This document shows, in pieces, positions 55,061 to 63,300 of a stretch of 64,000 nucleotides of DNA. Made by a program: the position numbers and the translations under genes. Numbering within the stretch: position 1 is the stretch's first letter; each line of letters starts with the position of its first letter. The stretch lies in assembly GCF_001553625.1 (NCBI RefSeq), contig NZ_CP014230.1:620001-684000 (forward strand), in the 5' to 3' direction. Source of the stretch: Desulfomicrobium orale DSM 12838. Lineage in GTDB: Bacteria; Desulfobacterota; Desulfovibrionia; Desulfovibrionales; Desulfomicrobiaceae. The notes under the pieces were generated by a model. The model had not been told where the DNA came from. It was given only the letters and a program-made list of their open reading frames with translations, and did no database searches.

Positions 55061-55375
55061 GTGAGCCCTGCCGCAGAGAAAAGATTCCGCATCGGCCATG
55101 TGGCCAAACACCTTGGCGTAGAGCCCTATGTGCTGCGCTTCTGGGAGGAAGAATTTCCCCAGGCCGCGGCGGCGAGGACGGCCAAGGGGCAGAGATACTA
55201 TACCGAGCAGCATGTGCACATGCTGGAACGCATCCGCCACCTGCTTTACGAGGAAAAGCTGACCATCAAGGGCGCTCGTCAGAAACTCGAAAACCTGGAA
55301 GCTCTGCGAGGGCCGCTGGAGATCATCAGGTCCGAACTGGAAGAGATACGCAGATTGTTGGCGGAAAAACCCTGA
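55061..55375 (+). CDS. MerR-family transcriptional regulator
   Basis: 104 residues: FRIGHVAKHLGVEPYVLRFWEEEF is the MerR helix-turn-helix and wing, followed by a dimerisation helix (LLYEEKLTIKGARQKLE). The sensor C-terminus is very short, as in the MlrA/HspR-like regulators that follow pheT in Desulfovibrio. The start is GTG at 55061 with GGGAGGA. It ends at a strong terminator that overlaps its stop. Confidence 0.88.
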   Translation: MSPAAEKRFRIGHVAKHLGVEPYVLRFWEEEFPQAAAARTAKGQRYYTEQHVHMLERIRHLLYEEKLTIKGARQKLENLEALRGPLEIIRSELEEIRRLLAEKP

Positions 55376-55399
55376 TCTGTCTTCAGATCAGGGTTTTTT
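55365..55399 (+). terminator. Terminator of the thrS-to-merR series
   Basis: A perfect stem of about 15 bp (55365-55379 with 55384-55398), four-base loop, six T. The merR-type stop codon lies in its left arm. Confidence 0.95.
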
Positions 55400-55833
55400 C
55401 CAGTATAAGTCACACATCCCGACAGACACGGTAAAATCGCATGATACATCGGCAACACTTCATCCTGCGACGTACCCATGGCAAACGAATGCCGCACTGA
55501 TCAAATTTCGAAAATTTTGTAGTAGAACTTTTCAATTGTAAGGTAGATACTTTTTCTGTTGAGTGCATGGAAAGTCTGCTCGTGAAAATTGACAACTTGT
55601 TACCGTCCGGCGCATCCTTTTTTCCGGATGATGCGTCGGACACCGGGCCGATTATTACCGGGGACAAGGCCATGCCGTAGTTTAGCCTGGCCAATCCATC
55701 CGGAGATAAGCTCAAACACCGGAACCTGCTCCGCAGTGCGCGGGAAAAGTGTGTGAGGACAAGCCGTTTCGGTGACACATGCCGCAGGGAACCAGGCTTT
55801 TACCTCGCCCCTCCATGGCCGAAGGAGAACTGA
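55400..55833. other. Long upstream region of the PilB-like gene
   Basis: About 430 bases without a believable gene. It holds a stable hairpin (GTCCG-CGCATCC arms, 55604-55641). An A+T-rich patch (about 55500-55600) may hold the promoter. I see no riboswitch consensus. Confidence 0.45.
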
Positions 55834-57717
55834 ATGCCGCCAGAACCAAGGCAAAACAAACCCGCCCCCAACCCCATCATCCTTTTGCTGCTTCGGGAGG
55901 GAGTGCTCACCAAGCAGCAGGTTGAATATACGCAACGTGTCGCCTCCAAGCTGCACGATGTGCGATCTCTGTGTGAAATTGCGGAAGAACTCGGCTATGT
56001 GACGGAGGAGCAGCTCCAGAGCATCGTCAGGAAATACCAGGGAGAACTGCGCATCGGCGACCTGCTGAACGGGCTGGGGTACCTGTCCGACGAAAATCTG
56101 CGCCAGGCTCTGGAACTGCAGAAGAAAAGTGCCCCCAAGCAGAAGCTCGGGGACATACTGATCCAGCACAGGTTTCTCTCCGACGAAAAGCTGACGGAAA
56201 TTCTGGCCCTGCAGCTCGGCCTGCCCATTATCGACCTGGTGTCCGCAGAGCCGGAACCCGCACTCCTGGCCAAAGCACCCACGGAATACTACGAGCAGTA
56301 CCGCTTCATTCCCTACGACTACAGGCCGGACGGAACACCCCGGCTGGCCTTCGCCGACCCTCTGGATCAACGCAATATTTCCGCGGCCAAGGACTACTTC
56401 GGCCAGGACATAGAAATCTGCATCACACGTCTCAGCCAGCTCAACGAAATCCTGGCCCAGCGCAAAGAAGCCGCAGCCATGAGCACCGAGACGGACCCCA
56501 ACAAGGTCAATGTCGTCGAAATCGCCAACGCCATCATTCTGAGCGCCATACGCAGGGAAGCCAGCGATATCCATGTGGAACCCATGGCCGACAAAATCCG
56601 GGTCCGGTTCCGGGCGGACGGCGTCATGATCCACTTCCGCGACTACCCCATCAGCGCCATCTCGCCTCTGGTCAGCCGGTTCAAGATCATGTGCGGGGCC
56701 GACATCGCGGAAAAACGCAGGCACCAGGACGGCCGCCTCATTTTCAATCACATGGGCGTGCAGATGGACCTGCGCATGTCCTTTTATGTGACGGTGTACG
56801 GCGAACAGGTGGTCATGCGGCTTCTGAAGAACCAGGAGGAGCTGCTGCCCATCGACAAGCTGGGCATGCTCCCGCGCATGCTGGAGCGTTTCATGGAGGA
56901 CGTGCTGGATGCGCCTTCCGGGGTCATGATGGTCACCGGCCCCACAGGATCGGGAAAGTCCACCAACGTTTACAGCTGCATCAATTATCTGAACCGTCCC
57001 GACGTCAGCATCATCACGGCCGAAGATCCCGTGGAGTACAAGATACGGGGCGTGGCACAGTGCTCCATCATGCCCAGCATCGGCCTGACCTTCGAGGAAA
57101 CGCTGAAGCATATCGTGCGTCAGGACCCGGACATCGTGGTCATCGGCGAGATCCGCGACAACTTCTCGGCGGGCATGTGTATCCAGACAGCTCTGACCGG
57201 CCACAAGGTTCTGACCACCTTCCACACCGAGGACAGCATCGGCGCCCTGGTCCGCCTGCTGGACATGGACATCGAGCCCTTCCTGGTCTCTTCCACTGTG
57301 GGCTGCATCGTGGCCCAGCGTCTGGTTCGCCGTCTCTGCCCGCACTGCTCCGTGCCCTGCCCGCCGGAGGTGAGCCAGCTCCGCAGGCTGGGCTGCACCC
57401 ACGCCGATCTGGCCGGAGGAGACTTCCGCAAGGGGAGAGGGTGCAACGAGTGCCGGCACACCGGATACCGGGGACGTGTGGCTGTTTTTGAGATGCTCAT
57501 TCCCGACGTGCATATCCGGGACGCGGTGCTGAAACGCAAGACAACGCACGAGCTGCGCCAGCTCAGTCTGGAAAAGGCGGGAATGGTCACGCTGATGGAA
57601 GACGGCATCACCAAGGCCGGCATCGGATGGACCACGCTGGATGAAGTCCTGCGTACATTGCCCAGAGTCCACAAGCCCCGCCCGCTGGCCGAACTGCGGC
57701 GCATACTGGGAGCCTAG
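55834..57717 (+). CDS. GspE/PilB-family assembly ATPase
   Basis: 627 residues. Two N-terminal MshEN-like helical repeats (about 15-150) precede the secretion ATPase domain: Asp box, Walker A GPTGSGKST (369-377), Walker B VVIGEIRD (435-442), His box LTGHKVLTTFHTEDS, and a zinc tetracysteine (CPHC near 503 and CNEC near 536). Such ATPases extend type IV pili or power type II secretion. The MshEN domains may bind c-di-GMP. No pilin, platform or secretin genes are nearby; a HDOD protein follows after two bases. Confidence 0.92.
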   Translation: MPPEPRQNKPAPNPIILLLLREGVLTKQQVEYTQRVASKLHDVRSLCEIAEELGYVTEEQLQSIVRKYQGELRIGDLLNGLGYLSDENLRQALELQKKSAPKQKLGDILIQHRFLSDEKLTEILALQLGLPIIDLVSAEPEPALLAKAPTEYYEQYRFIPYDYRPDGTPRLAFADPLDQRNISAAKDYFGQDIEICITRLSQLNEILAQRKEAAAMSTETDPNKVNVVEIANAIILSAIRREASDIHVEPMADKIRVRFRADGVMIHFRDYPISAISPLVSRFKIMCGADIAEKRRHQDGRLIFNHMGVQMDLRMSFYVTVYGEQVVMRLLKNQEELLPIDKLGMLPRMLERFMEDVLDAPSGVMMVTGPTGSGKSTNVYSCINYLNRPDVSIITAEDPVEYKIRGVAQCSIMPSIGLTFEETLKHIVRQDPDIVVIGEIRDNFSAGMCIQTALTGHKVLTTFHTEDSIGALVRLLDMDIEPFLVSSTVGCIVAQRLVRRLCPHCSVPCPPEVSQLRRLGCTHADLAGGDFRKGRGCNECRHTGYRGRVAVFEMLIPDVHIRDAVLKRKTTHELRQLSLEKAGMVTLMEDGITKAGIGWTTLDEVLRTLPRVHKPRPLAELRRILGA

Positions 57718-57719
57718 GC

Positions 57720-58562
57720 ATGTTCGAAATCTCTTCCATCGATGAACGGATACAGGAATATCTGGAAGAACCGGCTTGGAACCTGCCCGTGTTCGACCGG
57801 GGGGCCCGCCTCGTGCAGCAGGAAGCGTCCAAGCCCAATCCCAATGCGGAAAAGCTCACCCAGTGCATCCTTCAGGATCAGGTTCTTACCGCCGAGGTAT
57901 TGAGCCTTGCCAACGCCCCGTTCTTTCACGGGATAAAAAAGGTCGAACACATTCAGGAAGTGGTGGCCCGCGTGGGGCTGCGCGGAGTGCTCGACTGCGT
58001 GATGGCAGCCATCCACCGCAAGGCCAGCAATACCAAGAGCTCCTTCGTACAGCAGTACATGACCAATCTGTGGAAGCACTCCGCGGCCTGCGCTTACGGC
58101 GCCCAATGGCTGGTCAGACGCTGCGGGTGGGAAGAACTGATCGTGGAAGCCTACATTGCCGGTCTGCTGCACGACGTGGGCAAGCTGCTGGTTCTGAAGG
58201 CCATCATCTCCGTCATGGAAAAGGACAAAGATACCATCCGGCTGACCAAAATCGTGGCCGACGAATTTCTGGACGCTTTGCACACGGAATACGGAGCCAG
58301 ACTGCTCAGAAAATGGAATCTGCCCGAAATCTATTGCGAGATCTGCCAGGAACATCACCAGGCGCGTTACGACACGTCCAACATACTGCTCGTGGCCGTG
58401 CGTCTGGCCAATAGCGCCTGCAGCAAACTCGGTTTCGGCGTGCGGGAAGACCGGGAGATACAACTCGAAACATCCCTCGAAGCGAGCGTGCTGGGCCTTT
58501 CCGATATCACCCTGGCGGAGCTGGAAATTGCGCTGGAAGATTATATCGCCCGAAATACCTGA
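57720..58562 (+). CDS. HDOD-domain protein
   Basis: 280 residues, one HDOD domain (LTAEVLSLANAPFFHG, RVGLRGVLDCVM) with the HD-like pair retained (KHSAACAYGAQWL and GLLHDVGKLLVL). HDOD proteins are signalling regulators in motility and stress. The start is two bases after the PilB-like stop, so they are coupled; a role in controlling that ATPase or its output is inferred. Confidence 0.88.
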   Translation: MFEISSIDERIQEYLEEPAWNLPVFDRGARLVQQEASKPNPNAEKLTQCILQDQVLTAEVLSLANAPFFHGIKKVEHIQEVVARVGLRGVLDCVMAAIHRKASNTKSSFVQQYMTNLWKHSAACAYGAQWLVRRCGWEELIVEAYIAGLLHDVGKLLVLKAIISVMEKDKDTIRLTKIVADEFLDALHTEYGARLLRKWNLPEIYCEICQEHHQARYDTSNILLVAVRLANSACSKLGFGVREDREIQLETSLEASVLGLSDITLAELEIALEDYIARNT

Positions 58563-58600
58563 GCCGCTCATCGGCGGCACAAAAATCCAGGAGGCCCGTC

Positions 58601-59782
58601 ATGAAACTGGCTGCGCGCATCACACGGATCAAACCGTCTGCGACGCTGGCGGTCAACACCAAGGCTCAGGAACTGCGCGCCGCGGGACGCAAAGTGGTCA
58701 GTCTGGCCGTGGGCGAACCCGATTTCCCCACTCCCGCGCACATTCGTGAAGCGGCCCGGGCGGCCATGGAGCAGGGTCAGACCAGATACACCGCCGTGCC
58801 GGGCATTCCGGAACTGCGCACAGCGGTGGCCGGCTATTTCCGCTCATTCTACGGTGTCACGGCGGCCATGGAGAACGTGATCGTCACCAACGGCGGCAAG
58901 CAGAGCCTGTACAATCTGTTCCAGGTGCTGCTCGATCCCGGCGACGAGGTGATCATCCCCGCTCCATACTGGGTCAGCTACCCGGCCATGGTGCAGCTGG
59001 CCGACGGCGTCAGCGTCTTCGTGCCCACGGAACCCGAGGCAAACTTTCTGACCACTGTGGAACAGCTGGAAGCGGCCCGCACACCCCGCACCCGCTGCCT
59101 GATTCTGAACACCCCGGCCAATCCCACGGGCTGCCACTACACCCAGACCCAGCTTGACGCCATTGCGACGTGGGCCGTGGAAAAAGACGTCTTCGTCATC
59201 GCCGACGAAATATATGACCGTCTGGTTTACGCCCCGGCCGAGCCCGCATCCCTTTCCTCGTGGTGGGAGCGCCATCCGGAGCATTTTGCCGTGGTCAACG
59301 GGCTGGCCAAAACCTTTGCCATGACCGGATGGCGGGTCGGCTACACCCTGGCCCACGAAGCCCTGGTCAAAGCCATGACCAAAATCCAAGGACAATCCAC
59401 GTCCAATATCTGCTCCATTGCCCAGTACGCCGGGCTGGCGGCCCTGACCGGCAGCTGGGACATTCTGGATTCCATGCGCGAAGCCTTTGCCCGCCGCCGC
59501 GATCTGGGATTGGCCATGATCCGCGGCTGGGATGGCGTGATCTGTCCCGAACCAGCGGGCGCGTTCTACCTGTTCCCCAAGATGGACGCTTGGTATTCCG
59601 CCGCCGTTCCGGACTCCACGGCCCTGTGCGAATATCTGCTGGAGGAAGCAGGCGTGGCGCTGGTGCCAGGACAGGCTTTCGGCGACGACCGCTGCATCCG
59701 TATCTCCTGTGCTCTGGACGACGCCACTCTGAGCCAAGCTCTGGAACGGGTTGGAGACGCCCTGCACAAGCTTAGAAAATAG
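58601..59782 (+). CDS. Class I PLP aminotransferase (aspartate aminotransferase-type)
   Basis: 393 residues of the AspC/AspB subgroup: GEPDFPTPAHIREAA, ILNTPANPTGCHYT, the PLP Lys in NGLAKTFAMTGWRVGY and RISCALDD near the end. It transfers amino groups between aspartate (or a related amino acid) and 2-oxoglutarate. AGGAGG precedes the ATG. It stands alone and its 3' end marks the border of the A+T-rich accessory patch. Confidence 0.92.
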   Translation: MKLAARITRIKPSATLAVNTKAQELRAAGRKVVSLAVGEPDFPTPAHIREAARAAMEQGQTRYTAVPGIPELRTAVAGYFRSFYGVTAAMENVIVTNGGKQSLYNLFQVLLDPGDEVIIPAPYWVSYPAMVQLADGVSVFVPTEPEANFLTTVEQLEAARTPRTRCLILNTPANPTGCHYTQTQLDAIATWAVEKDVFVIADEIYDRLVYAPAEPASLSSWWERHPEHFAVVNGLAKTFAMTGWRVGYTLAHEALVKAMTKIQGQSTSNICSIAQYAGLAALTGSWDILDSMREAFARRRDLGLAMIRGWDGVICPEPAGAFYLFPKMDAWYSAAVPDSTALCEYLLEEAGVALVPGQAFGDDRCIRISCALDDATLSQALERVGDALHKLRK

Positions 59783-60011
59783 GCCGCGAGAGGCCCGTCA
59801 CATCGAATTCTTTAGCTTCCAGAACCGCATCCTCATCGGGAATACATGATTTGAGCGCGGCCGCCTGCGCCGCGTTCGGGGTCCTGTTCCACCGCACAGG
59901 CAGAAAGAGGCCGCCAATCAGGATGGCCTATTGTTCTTCCGGGCTGCGGAGCATCTTCATGACACTACGAAAATGATCCTCTTGCCGACCAGCTTTTTTA
60001 CAGGGCCTACA

Positions 60012-60227
60012 ATGAAACATCGGTGCGAGGAATGTGGTGATGGGTCCCGGCGGTTGCTGGCTCACCAGACGCCTCCCGATGCGGATTTGGACTATATCTG
60101 CATGAATGTCCAAGTTCCATCTGGGGATGGGGATATGCTGAATTTTGGCAATATCTGCCGGGATTGTCTGAATTCTGTTCTGGCCGGTGTCGAAGTCGCT
60201 TCCGTGGATAACGGGGGAGTGCGGTGA
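60012..60227 (+). CDS. Small CxxC protein of unknown function
   Basis: 71 residues. CEEC near the N-terminus and CRDC near residue 50 suggest a zinc finger. It overlaps the next small gene (GTG/TGA) by four bases. No ribosome site is clear. It might be a phage- or plasmid-type accessory gene. Confidence 0.45.
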   Translation: MKHRCEECGDGSRRLLAHQTPPDADLDYICMNVQVPSGDGDMLNFGNICRDCLNSVLAGVEVASVDNGGVR

Positions 60228-60412
60228 TCCCAGTAAAGCTCGACGAAGAGCTTCTTTCTCCGGAGAGGTATCTGTCTCTGACCAGCGAAGAGAGAACTGA
60301 GATACTGACAGCAACGCCCCTGGTGAAGCCGCTTGGAGCTTCATCGCTGGATGATGACTTTGCTTTCATCCTCGTGAAGTGGAAAACCCCAAGATACAAG
60401 GTGAGTCTGTAG
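60224..60412 (+). CDS. Small protein of unknown function
   Basis: 62 residues starting at GTG 60224, coupled to the preceding gene by a four-base overlap. Acidic, no recognisable motif. Coupling is the main reason to believe it. Confidence 0.4.
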   Translation: MIPVKLDEELLSPERYLSLTSEERTEILTATPLVKPLGASSLDDDFAFILVKWKTPRYKVSL

Positions 60413-60451
60413 TATAGCGTCGAAGAATCACTATTGAACTATAATTCTTGG

Positions 60452-60760
60452 TTACTGAGACAACGAACTGGCAAATTTAGCCACTGCGCCCCAAAATCCA
60501 AGATTACTGTACTGTAAAGCAAATCCAATAATAGCAATCAGGAATAAAATAATAAGATTTGCCACAATGCCTTGTGATACAGAGATCCAGAAAGATGTGC
60601 GGGAAACCCTTTGGAACAATTCATTTTCATATGCTTGAAGCATTTGTTCTGCATTGTTCTCAATAAGCCACCAAGCCTCATTTTTCGTATTAGATGGCAC
60701 CATGGAAGAGATTCCATTAGACAGAACTTTTTTTATGTCATCTCTCGGGGATGATCTCAT
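60452..60760 (-). CDS. Single-span membrane protein coupled to the deaminase-fold gene
   Basis: 102 residues. A soluble, charged N-terminus (about 1-55) is followed by a hydrophobic span (about 57-82) and a short tail. The ATG overlaps the stop of the deaminase-fold gene by four bases (ATGA), so it is cotranslated. A+T-rich composition contrasts with the chromosome. No family is recognised; it could be a membrane effector or anchor. Confidence 0.6.
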   Translation of the reverse strand: MRSSPRDDIKKVLSNGISSMVPSNTKNEAWWLIENNAEQMLQAYENELFQRVSRTSFWISVSQGIVANLIILFLIAIIGFALQYSNLGFWGAVAKFASSLSQ

Positions 60761-61365
60761 TTTTTCATCAATTTATACAGGGATGGGGTTTCTTTTTCCA
60801 GAGTAGAGTCAAGTATCTTCTTGATGTCTTCATCTTTATGAATCTTAGAAGAGGCTGCAACTTCATTATGGTATTTTGCGCCAATCTTGTTATTATAGCC
60901 AGATGTTGGCGAGCTTATAAGTTTAACCAATACAAGCTGAGCGACTCGTATCCCAGTTGAGATAGATATGGTTATTCCGGAATTATTTATGATAGTCAGG
61001 GCAGGGCGGCCAGTATACCCTGGGTTCATGTACATTGTCGTGATGATTATGCCTAACCTGGAGACACTGCTGCGTGGAAAGATTACTCCAAGGCAATCTT
61101 TCGGAATCATAATTTCCTCATAAGTTCCGATAAATGCGGTCTCCCCAGGGGCCATGTCCCGCCTTTCAAACTTATCTCGCTCTATATTTGAATCCTCGAT
61201 ATCTTCTCCTAGGGTCAAACCAGTGAGGTTGTACTTGTAGGTTTCACATCCAAGCCGAAGATCAATTGACGCAGGCTGGAGGCTTTCTTTGGAAAAAGGG
61301 CGGACGATTTGCTTTCCCCTCTCCATATACTCCATCAATGTGGTGTCGTTTAGCGCCCCGGTCAT
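60757..61365 (-). CDS. dCTP deaminase/dUTPase-fold protein with altered active site
   Basis: 202 residues of the Dcd/dUTPase trimer fold: LQPASIDLRLG (30-39), FPRSSVSRLGI (96-106), MNPGYTG (113-119), LTIINNSG and GIRVAQLVL (138-146). The nucleotide-binding Ser and Arg are present, but the position of the deaminase's catalytic Glu appears to be Thr124 and the Asp of the DPG turn is Asn. It may bind rather than convert nucleotides. A four-base overlap couples it to a membrane protein gene. Enzymes of this fold also occur as phage defence proteins. The start has no strong ribosome site (AGGGAGATTC lies just before). Confidence 0.72.
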   Translation of the reverse strand: MTGALNDTTLMEYMERGKQIVRPFSKESLQPASIDLRLGCETYKYNLTGLTLGEDIEDSNIERDKFERRDMAPGETAFIGTYEEIMIPKDCLGVIFPRSSVSRLGIIITTMYMNPGYTGRPALTIINNSGITISISTGIRVAQLVLVKLISSPTSGYNNKIGAKYHNEVAASSKIHKDEDIKKILDSTLEKETPSLYKLMKK

Positions 61366-61798
61366 AGAATCTCCCTAGATAAAACGTTTTTTACCTATTT
61401 GAATTATTTTTCATGCTGGTCAAGGAAAAAATGGGGGAAAACATCCCCTCTTTCTCCCCCGACCCACTAAAAGGCGGACTTTTTTATCTCCGCTCTTCAT
61501 CTGTTCCGTGCCGATTGCGAAAGACTGACATGTCAAAACTATACGCAACACTGTTTACAATTAATGAGGCCTGAGCCTAGCCCGTTATTTCGTTCAAAGA
61601 TCCATTCTTCGCCCCCAAGCGCCCCCTTCCCGTCCCAGAATCAAGCCCTCCGGACATCCTTATACGTCATTTTGCGTCATTGCCGCCCGCCGCCGTGATT
61701 GATAAGGACGAAAAAAGGAGGTGGGGAGAGATGGTAAAGAAAGAGCTTGGCCCGAGCTATTTTTTCCCTAAAGATTGCCGCGATATAGAGATGGGGGA
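61366..61798. other. Noncoding stretch around the solitary IS5 end
   Basis: No believable gene. A G5/C5 inverted repeat occurs near 61433-61470 and a CGTCATT tandem near 61667-61680. A single IS5 end lies at 61554-61576. The left part should hold the promoter of the deaminase-fold gene. Confidence 0.45.
61554..61576. repeat. Solitary IS5-type end sequence
   Basis: This matches the right end of the IS5 element at 63180-63202 in the same orientation (a shared run of 27 bases including CTAG, 61577-61580). The interior of the element is not present to its left, so this is a remnant end. Confidence 0.8.
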
Positions 61799-62377
61799 GT
61801 GAAAAACGAGCAGCAGAGGATGCACTATTACCCCATATGGCGTATTTTATTCCCTAAACATGAAAAACATTATATAGGTGCATGTATGAGCATTGCAAGT
61901 CAATCTACACATCAGAAATTTCCATTTCCATACGATATTGTCTATGATGAAACATTAAACGTTATTCCAGAGGTTGGATTAAGACTAAAAGAAGAAGACA
62001 AGATGCTTGGAAGAATCGTTGCGAACACTGGAATGAGTTTATTTTCTTGGGGTGAAAACATTGTAATTATTATAGAAAAACAAAACGAAGGCACTACAAT
62101 TGTCGGGATAGAGTCATCTCTCAAGTTGGGGATAAATGTTGCCGGGGCACATCGCCATCAAAAAAACTTTAATGAAATTATATCTGCACTAAGTAAGCGC
62201 CTTAAAAAAAATACTCATCTTCTTAAAAAAGAAGATGACTGGAAAAATAGATCCTTTGACAACGCAATTGCAATACTCCAGTCGGCTAGAGATGGGTCCG
62301 TGGAGGAAATGCACTCTGCATGCGAACGAGTTGCACGAGGACTTATGCAGATAAAGGCTAGGCACAGGCCTCATTAA
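61799..62377 (+). CDS. Unknown protein truncated by IS5
   Basis: About 192 residues from a GTG at 61799; an ATG at 61820 is the alternative start. A mixed alpha/beta protein rich in Lys and His, with no recognisable family. The last four residues (HRPH) and the TAA stop are encoded by the IS5 end: without the element the frame would run nine codons further right of it to a TAG. Strongly A+T-rich, so probably acquired. It may have been active once or still be; only the tail is changed. Confidence 0.55.
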   Translation: MKNEQQRMHYYPIWRILFPKHEKHYIGACMSIASQSTHQKFPFPYDIVYDETLNVIPEVGLRLKEEDKMLGRIVANTGMSLFSWGENIVIIIEKQNEGTTIVGIESSLKLGINVAGAHRHQKNFNEIISALSKRLKKNTHLLKKEDDWKNRSFDNAIAILQSARDGSVEEMHSACERVARGLMQIKARHRPH

Positions 62378-63202
62378 TTGAGATAGAAAATGACGGAAGC
62401 GGCGAGGCACAGAGCTGAAAAGAAGGTATGCGCGCAGCGGTCATAACGCATGGCTATTCTGCGCCAGTCCTTGATCCTGCCAAACATGATCTCGATCTTG
62501 TGCCGCTGTTTATACAGATCTTTATCGTACGGGCAGGGTCTCTTCCGGCTCCTTCTGGGCGGGATGCAGGGCGTAATGCCTCTGGCGCACAGGGCGTCAC
62601 GGAACCAGTCGGCGTCGTAACCACGGTCCGCCAGAAGCTCCCTGGCCTCAGGCAAAGCATCTATGGCGTCCATAAGCAGGGCGGCTCCTTTGTAGTCGCT
62701 CACCTGGCCTTCTGTGAGCTTCATGACCAGGGGCCTGCCGTGGCCGTCGCAAAGGGCATGGAGTTTGGAGTTCAGACCGCCCTTTGTGCGTCCGATGCAG
62801 CGGGAAAGAGCCCTTTTTTGAGCAAACTGGCGGCGGTTCGATGCGCCTTGAGGTGGGTTGCATCGATCATCACCTGGCCATCCTGTCCCGCTGTTTTTGC
62901 CAATTCGGTAAAAATATTGTTGAAGACGCCCATCCGGCTCCAGCGCAAAAAACGATTGTACAGTGTCTTGTACGGGCCATACTCGCGCGGCGCATCTTTC
63001 CACTGCAGGCCATGTTTGATGACATAAATGATGCCGCTGATGACTTTCCGGTCATCGACCCGCGGAATACCATGTGAACGTGGAAAGAAGGGCTTGATAT
63101 GCTCCAGTTGTTCGGCAGAAAGGTAGAAAAGTTGGCTCATGGCGTCCTCCCTGAGCACAACTAACCAACTTTCCTGATTTTTACAATTAATGAGGCCTGA
63201 GC
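62362..63202 (-). mobile_element. IS5-family element (841 bp)
   Basis: Inverted ends of 19 bp with one mismatch (62362-62380 and 63184-63202) are flanked by the direct repeat CTAG (62358-62361 and 63203-63206). The interior holds one transposase gene in two frames. The size and CTAG target fit IS5 (IS427-like) elements. Confidence 0.93.
62374..63140 (-). CDS. IS5-family transposase, two frames joined by -1 frameshift
   Basis: The first frame starts at 63140 with GGGAGGA upstream and encodes the N-terminal half (FFPRSHGIPRVDDRKVISGI, YVIKHGLQWKDAPREYGPY) with the first catalytic Asp in VMIDATHLKAHRT. It stops near 62772. The second frame carries the rest (GRTKGGLNSKLHALCDGHGR, LLADRGYDADWF and IEIMFGRIKDWRRIA). 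The shift falls at an A6G run (62819-62813), as in other IS427-type elements that use programmed frameshifting. The stop lies in the element's end. Confidence 0.9.
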
Positions 63203-63300
63203 CTAGGCTAAGCCAAACAGACGGGCCAAAACAATAGGCCTTGGGGTATTGTGATAAGCGCAACACCCTTTAGAGTGTGAGGCCACGTCCAGATTCCGTC

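Noticed and set aside
59772-59900. Leftward frame ending in EAKEFDVTGLSRPIF, possibly the tail of a lost gene
   Set aside because: It has a stop just upstream and only a GTG as start, overlaps the aminotransferase 3' end, and matches no family I know; a gene remnant is possible but unsupported.
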